A stretch of 64,000 nucleotides of DNA from positions 1-64,000 of the forward strand of contig NZ_BAAAQN010000048.1 of the NCBI RefSeq assembly GCF_039531695.1, read 5' to 3'. How positions within the stretch are numbered: the first letter of the stretch is position 1; every line of letters begins with the position of its first letter. Below the pieces are notes generated by a model that did not search any database, had not been told where the DNA came from, and saw only the letters and a program-made list of their open reading frames with translations. Both the position numbers and the translations under genes were made by a program. Shown piece after piece: positions 59,603-64,000 of this stretch. This stretch comes from Catenulispora yoronensis (GTDB lineage Bacteria > Actinomycetota > Actinomycetes > Streptomycetales > Catenulisporaceae).

Positions 59603-61173
59603 GGGACGGCTCCTTCGGTGAGCAGGGCGCGGATCTTGGCCCGGTCGGGCTTGCCGGTCGAGGTGCGCGGCAGGTCCTCGGCCAGCAGGTGGTAGCGGCT
59701 GGGCACCGCGGCGGCGGCCAGCCGCCGGCGACAGTGGCCGCGCAGCGCGAGAGTGTCGAACGGGGCGGGCGCCAGGTCCGGGCGCGGCCGCACGGCGGCG
59801 TGCAGCACCTGCCCGGCCACCGGATCCGGCACGGTGAAGACCACGGCCTCGGCCACGTCCGGATGGTCGGCCAACGCCCGCTCCACCTCCGCGAGGCTGG
59901 TCCGCACACCGTTCACCTTCACGATCCGGCTGATCCGGTCGACGAGGTGATAGGCGCCGTCGGGGGCGCGGCGGACGATGTCCCCGGTCCGGTAGAAGAC
60001 GCGGTCGGAGCCGGGCAGCCGGACGAAGGGCTGGGGGTCGGAGGGCTGGGGGTCGGAGGCGTCGGCGGGACCCTGGCGGAGGTAGCCGGGGGTCTGGAAC
60101 GGGGTGCTGACGATGAGCTCGCCCACTTCGTCGGCGTCGGAGGCGGTAGCTCCGCCGCTCTCGGCGCCACTCGCTTCACCGCTGCCAAAACTGTCACCGG
60201 CCCCGGCGCGGGCACCACTGTCGATCCGCACCTCGACCCCCGGCAGCGGTCGGCCGATCGGCACTCGGCCGGCGGCGATGTCCGCGGGCTCCACCCGGTG
60301 GCGGAAGCTGTCGTTGGTCTCGGTGCAGCCGTAGAGGTTCCAGATCTCGGCCTCGGGAAAGGTGCAGCGCAGCCACGGCCAGTGCTCCACCGGGAACGCC
60401 TCGCCGGTCAGAATCAGATGCCTGACTCCTGGCTGAGGCGGGATCGGCTGCGAGGCCAGCAGCCGGATCAGCAGCGGCACGGCCTGGATGATGTCCGGGC
60501 TTTGATTCACCAGGATCCGGGCGATCCGCTCGGGGCGCGCGGCGTCGTCCGGCGGGACCAGAACGGTGGTGCCGCCGTGGCTGAGGGTGCCCCACACATC
60601 GAGCAGCGACAGGTCGAAGTTCAGCGGGGCGTAGCTCAGCACCCGGACACCGGGGCCGATCCCGAAGGCGTCGGCCGCCCAGCCCGCGAAACGCTCCAGG
60701 AGCGGCGAGGGCAGCGGGACCAGTTTCGGGACGCCGGTGGAGCCGGAGGTACTCAGCACCAGCGCGGCCCGGTTCTCCGGCGCGCTGCCGGCCCGGGACG
60801 CCGCGTACGCGGGATGCACCGGCTCGACCGCCGTGGCCCGCAGCGCCACAGGGTCCTGAGCCACGGCGTCCGCCTCGACCGTGTAGTCGGCGGCGGCCCG
60901 GGCCAGCAGATCGGCCCGCAGCTCCGCGCCGAGGGCGCGCGGCGGGATGAAGACCGTCGCCCCGATCTCGGCCAGGGCCAGCGTCGCGGCGATCGCCTGC
61001 GCCGACTTCTCGGCCAGCAGCGCGACCGTGTGGCCGGGGCGCACGCCGTCCCGCTCGAACCCGTCGCGATGCAGCGCAACCCGCTCGGCAAGGTCGGCAT
61101 AGCTCCACGAGCGTGCCCCGTCGACGACCGCGACGGTGTCGTCCCGCCGACCGCTGATCCCGGTCTCCCACAT
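59599..61173 (-). CDS. Stand-alone adenylation enzyme (amino acid-activating, AMP-binding)
   Basis: A 524-aa protein from ATG 61173, chosen because GGGGAGG lies 5 nt upstream; the frame is open to GTG 61242. Core motifs are STSGSTGVPK (141-150), NFDLSLLDVWGTL (A4, Asp187 at the alpha-amino-binding position), NLYGCTETN (279-287), FYRTGDIVRRAPDGAYHLVDRISRIVKVNGVR (A7/A8) and TSTGKPDRAKI (A10 Lys). It activates a carboxylic acid, most likely an alpha-amino acid, and loads the carrier protein encoded next. Specificity cannot be read safely by eye. First gene of the nine-gene minus-strand operon. Confidence 0.92.
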   Translation of the reverse strand: MWETGISGRRDDTVAVVDGARSWSYADLAERVALHRDGFERDGVRPGHTVALLAEKSAQAIAATLALAEIGATVFIPPRALGAELRADLLARAAADYTVEADAVAQDPVALRATAVEPVHPAYAASRAGSAPENRAALVLSTSGSTGVPKLVPLPSPLLERFAGWAADAFGIGPGVRVLSYAPLNFDLSLLDVWGTLSHGGTTVLVPPDDAARPERIARILVNQSPDIIQAVPLLIRLLASQPIPPQPGVRHLILTGEAFPVEHWPWLRCTFPEAEIWNLYGCTETNDSFRHRVEPADIAAGRVPIGRPLPGVEVRIDSGARAGAGDSFGSGEASGAESGGATASDADEVGELIVSTPFQTPGYLRQGPADASDPQPSDPQPFVRLPGSDRVFYRTGDIVRRAPDGAYHLVDRISRIVKVNGVRTSLAEVERALADHPDVAEAVVFTVPDPVAGQVLHAAVRPRPDLAPAPFDTLALRGHCRRRLAAAAVPSRYHLLAEDLPRTSTGKPDRAKIRALLTEGAVP

Positions 61174-61362
61174 CGCTGCCTCCCCGGCCGGCGTCCATTT
61201 GGTGAATCGCTCCAGAGAGATCGTCAGGGCTCGGACTACCACGCCACGACCTCGCGGCTACCCCCGCGCGCCCGCCGGACGAAAGGGCTCCTGCCACAGC
61301 GCTACTCCTCGGCTACCCTGGATAATCGGAAGCCGGCTCTCCCGAGGCCCGTGGTAGCCGGT

Positions 61363-61380
61363 GAATGTCTAGAATGTCTA
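61363..61380 (+). promoter_or_regulatory. Direct repeat GAATGTCTA x2 in the SARP/biosynthesis divergent promoter
   Basis: Two exact adjacent copies of GAATGTCTA (61363-61371 and 61372-61380) lie 18 bp before the SARP start. They contain TAGAAT at 61370-61375, a possible -10. SARP proteins bind direct heptamer repeats, usually at 11-bp spacing; the 9-bp period here is off that rule, so autoregulation is only possible. The gap 61174-61398 must hold promoters for both directions. Confidence 0.4.
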
Positions 61381-61398
61381 TCGATATGAGGGGGAAGC

Positions 61399-63852
61399 GT
61401 GGGCGTGTACGTCCATCAGCCGCGGCGGCGTGGACCCGAGCCCGCACCATCCGACATCGACATCTGGATCCTGGGTCCGCTGCGCATCAGCGTCGGCGGC
61501 CGGGAGGCGGCGCTGCGCGGCACGCGCATCGCCCGGTTGGCGGCCCTGCTCAGCGTGAACGCCGACGCGGTGGTCCCCTACGAGCGCATCGTCGACGTGC
61601 TGTGGGACGACCCGCCGGAGTCGGCCCGCCAGCAGGTCCACAACGTCGTGGGCGCGCTGCGCCGGGCGCTGGCCCGCCCCGACGGCACCACCCTGGTGGT
61701 CACCGAGGGCCCGGGCTACCGGCTGGCGGTGCCGCTGGCGGCGGTGGACGCGTACCGGTTCCAGGCCGCGGCGGGCAGTGCTCGACAGGCACTGGCCGAC
61801 GGCCACGACGAACAGGCGCTCGCCGTCCTCAACAAAGGCCTGACGCTCTGGCGCGGCCCGGCCCTGTCCGGGCTGCGCGACTCCCGGCTGGCCAACGCCG
61901 CCGCGGTGCTCGACGAGCAGCGGCTGGACGCGGTCGAGGCGGCCACCGGCATCCGCCTGCGGCTCGGCGCGGCCGCCGCGACCCTCGGCGAGCTGGGTGC
62001 GCTGGTCGCCGAGCATCCGTTCCGCGAGTCGCTGCGAGCCCTGCTGATGCGCGCGCTGCTGGCGGCGGGCCGGCAGGCGGACGCGCTGGCCGCGTACGAG
62101 GAGGGACGGCGGCTGCTCGCCGACGAGCTGGGCCTGGATCCGGGTCCCCAGTTACGAAAAGCGCATGAGGGAGTGCTCCGTGGCGAGGGCGTCATCCCGG
62201 CAGCGGCTCAGGCATCGGCCCCGACGCCTTTGACGGAACCGACGGAACCAACCGACCCGACTAATCCGATAAAAAGTCCGAATACGACTCCGAATGCGGC
62301 TCCGCCAATCGACCCGGCGCCCGAAACCACCGCATCCCAAGACCCGATCGCCGCCCCTCCCACCCCCGCGCAGCAGAAACCTGAGAAGCCCGAGCGCTAC
62401 GCGCTGCCGGCCGCCGCGGCCGCCTCGATGACCCGGGCGCAGAACGCCCGCCTCGTCAACCACCCGCCGGGCCGGCCGGGTACCGTCGCCCCGACGCTGA
62501 CCTTGACCGAACCGGCCTTCACCACTCCCGGCGTCGTCCCCGCACCCCGTATCGACCGCTCTTTCCTCCCTCGCGACCTCACCGAGTTCATCGGCCGCGA
62601 GCACCACATCCGCGCGCTCGTCGCGCAGGCCGGCCTCGGCGGTCCGGCACCGCAGGTCGCGGTGATCGACGGCATGGGCGGCGTGGGCAAATCGACGCTG
62701 GCCGTGCACGTCGCGCACCGCCTCGCCCCGCGGTTCCCCGACGGCCACTACTTCGTCGACCTGTCAGGCTTCTGCGCCGTCACCGAACCGGTCGAGCCCA
62801 CGCAGGCGTTGGAGGCACTGCTGCGGGCCAGCGGGCTTGATCCGGACTCGCTACCGGAGGGGCTGGACGAGCGCAGCGCGCTGTGGCGGGCCCGGCTGGC
62901 CGGCCGGCGCGCGTTGGTGCTGCTGGACAACGCGCGCGACGCCGCGCAGATCAGGCCTCTGCTGCCGGGCACCGGCGAGACGTTCGTCCTGATCACCAGC
63001 CGCAAGCGCATGCCGTCACTGGAAGGCGCGGTGCCGGTACCGCTGGAGGTGATGGGGCCGGACTCGGCGATCGCGCTGTTCAGCCGCATCATCGGCACCG
63101 CGCGGGCGGACGCCGAACCGGAGGCCGTGGCCTCGGCGGTGGAGCTGTGCGGACGGCTGCCGCTGGCGATCCAGGTGGCCGCCGCACGGCTGCGCGACCG
63201 CGCCACCTGGCCGGTGGAGCGCGTCACCAGCCAGCTGTCCGACCACCGCACCCGGTTCCTGGTGGCCGGGGACCGCGACGTCACCGCGATCCTGGCCTGG
63301 TCCTACCACCACCTGGCGGCGCCGGAGAAGCACCTGTTCCGGCTGCTGAGCCTGCATCCGGGCCCTGATTTCGACGCCCACACCGCCGCCGCCCTGAGCC
63401 AGACCCCGCTGCCCGACGCCGAATCGGCGCTGGAACACCTCTTCGAGGCCAACCTGCTCCAGGAGCGCTCGCCGGGCCGCTACCACCTGCACGACCTCGT
63501 CCACGACTGCGCCGCCGAGTTGCAGACCGCGCACGGCCAGGCCGAGGACCAGGTCGACGCCACCGAGCGGCTCGTGGACCACTTCCTGCGCTGCGCGATC
63601 CAGTGGTGCGCGGCGCTCACCGGCGACGGGGCCGCCAACGGCGCCGGTACGGTATCGCAGCACACGGAAACGTATTCAGGGCTCGAAACCAGACCGGTGA
63701 AGCGGGCCAAGGACCCGGCGCACGCCCAGCGCCTGTTGGAGACCGAACTCGGCAACTTCGTCGCGGTGCGGCGGCTCGCGGTGACGCTGGGGATGTGGGA
63801 CCGGGCCCGGCTGCTGGCGCAGGTGCTCGGTCCGCACTTCGGGTTGTTGTGA
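61399..63852 (+). CDS. SARP-family pathway activator with NB-ARC ATPase domain (AfsR-like)
   Basis: An 817-aa protein starting at GTG 61399 with GGGGGAAG just upstream. An OmpR-type winged helix (about 22-105: DIWILGPLRISVGGREAAL, RIVDVLWDDPPESARQQVHNVVGALRRAL) and a BTAD domain (about 110-255) form the SARP unit. A Pro/Thr-rich linker leads to NB-ARC, with P-loop GMGGVGKSTLAVHVAH near residue 430 and Walker-B-like RALVLLDNARD near 510. A winged-helix region (HLAAPEKHLFRLLSLHPG) ends the protein. The TPR region of full-length AfsR is missing. It is divergent from the biosynthetic operon and so is its likely activator. Confidence 0.92.
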   Translation: MGVYVHQPRRRGPEPAPSDIDIWILGPLRISVGGREAALRGTRIARLAALLSVNADAVVPYERIVDVLWDDPPESARQQVHNVVGALRRALARPDGTTLVVTEGPGYRLAVPLAAVDAYRFQAAAGSARQALADGHDEQALAVLNKGLTLWRGPALSGLRDSRLANAAAVLDEQRLDAVEAATGIRLRLGAAAATLGELGALVAEHPFRESLRALLMRALLAAGRQADALAAYEEGRRLLADELGLDPGPQLRKAHEGVLRGEGVIPAAAQASAPTPLTEPTEPTDPTNPIKSPNTTPNAAPPIDPAPETTASQDPIAAPPTPAQQKPEKPERYALPAAAAASMTRAQNARLVNHPPGRPGTVAPTLTLTEPAFTTPGVVPAPRIDRSFLPRDLTEFIGREHHIRALVAQAGLGGPAPQVAVIDGMGGVGKSTLAVHVAHRLAPRFPDGHYFVDLSGFCAVTEPVEPTQALEALLRASGLDPDSLPEGLDERSALWRARLAGRRALVLLDNARDAAQIRPLLPGTGETFVLITSRKRMPSLEGAVPVPLEVMGPDSAIALFSRIIGTARADAEPEAVASAVELCGRLPLAIQVAAARLRDRATWPVERVTSQLSDHRTRFLVAGDRDVTAILAWSYHHLAAPEKHLFRLLSLHPGPDFDAHTAAALSQTPLPDAESALEHLFEANLLQERSPGRYHLHDLVHDCAAELQTAHGQAEDQVDATERLVDHFLRCAIQWCAALTGDGAANGAGTVSQHTETYSGLETRPVKRAKDPAHAQRLLETELGNFVAVRRLAVTLGMWDRARLLAQVLGPHFGLL

Positions 63853-64000
63853 GCGCGGCGGCTTGGTCGGCCGCGAGGCAGGACGTTTCGCGGCCGGGTG
63901 CGGTTGGTGGTTCGCGGTCGGCCGGTACGTGATCGGCGGTTCGCGGTCAGCGGTTGTGGTTGATCGTGTTTGTGGCGCGGTCACCCATCGAGATGATCCC
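63853..64000. other. Right-edge noncoding stretch with short direct repeats
   Basis: GGTTCGCGGTC occurs at 63909-63919 and 63938-63948 in a G/T-rich stretch after the SARP gene. No gene start can be supported before the window ends. Confidence 0.4.

Overview
The window is chromosomal DNA of a very GC-rich actinomycete. The codons are overwhelmingly G/C-ending. It carries a mycothiol-dependent formaldehyde pathway (mscR), an F420-type luciferase-like oxidoreductase, a SARP regulator with an NB-ARC domain, a WXG/T7SS-type toxin N-terminus and many secreted carbohydrate-active proteins. A Streptomycetales/Catenulisporales-like soil organism fits best, but the genus cannot be fixed from the sequence alone. 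No rRNA, tRNA, IS element, prophage or CRISPR array was seen.

Layout. 1-7.4 kb: the N-terminus of a T7SS-type polymorphic toxin (cut by the window edge), secreted repeat proteins, an unknown 517-aa protein, and a secreted Scabin/pierisin-like mono-ADP-ribosyltransferase. 7.6-16.3 kb: a TetR regulator with a long disordered N-terminus next to two coupled alpha/beta hydrolases, a LacI regulator, a free-standing condensation-domain protein, and a secreted GH13 alpha-amylase with two CBM20 modules behind LacI-type operators. 16.4-24 kb: a small conserved protein, a divergent LysR/SDR pair, and a two-gene operon. That operon encodes an LLM flavin oxidoreductase and a protein whose N-terminus is strikingly similar to eukaryotic ubiquitin, followed by FnIII, a Pro/Thr linker and an LPLTG-type C-terminus. 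A large GH31 enzyme with ricin-type lectin repeats follows. 24-32.3 kb: two MFS exporters with TetR regulators and visible operators, an Asp/Glu racemase-family enzyme, an FAD monooxygenase, an AraC regulator and a VOC protein. 32.4-34.1 kb: mycothiol-dependent formaldehyde detoxification (mscR plus a metallo-beta-lactamase-fold hydrolase).

34.2-51.3 kb holds a complete Tc (toxin complex) locus. A TcB-TcC fusion of 2454 aa ends in a hypervariable HNH-like nuclease region, and a 3208-aa TcA subunit follows. The TcA carries extra N-terminal transthyretin-like modules. A perfect 12-bp hairpin closes the locus, and a secreted propeller protein lies convergent to it.

52.9-61.2 kb is a tightly coupled minus-strand biosynthetic operon, with a SARP activator gene divergent at 61.4-63.9 kb. 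In transcription order it encodes a stand-alone adenylation enzyme, a carrier protein, an EctC-like cupin, an acyl-CoA-dehydrogenase-like enzyme, a transglutaminase-fold protein, a PsuG/IndA/AlnA-type C-glycosidase, a HAD phosphatase, an MFS exporter and an Asp/Glu-racemase/maleate-isomerase-like enzyme. My reading is a C-nucleoside (C-ribosylated) natural-product pathway. A carrier-bound amino acid, possibly glutamine, would be cyclised and oxidised, joined to ribose-5-phosphate through carbon, dephosphorylated and exported. I do not recognise this gene combination as a described cluster. It and the ubiquitin-domain protein are the two most noteworthy items.
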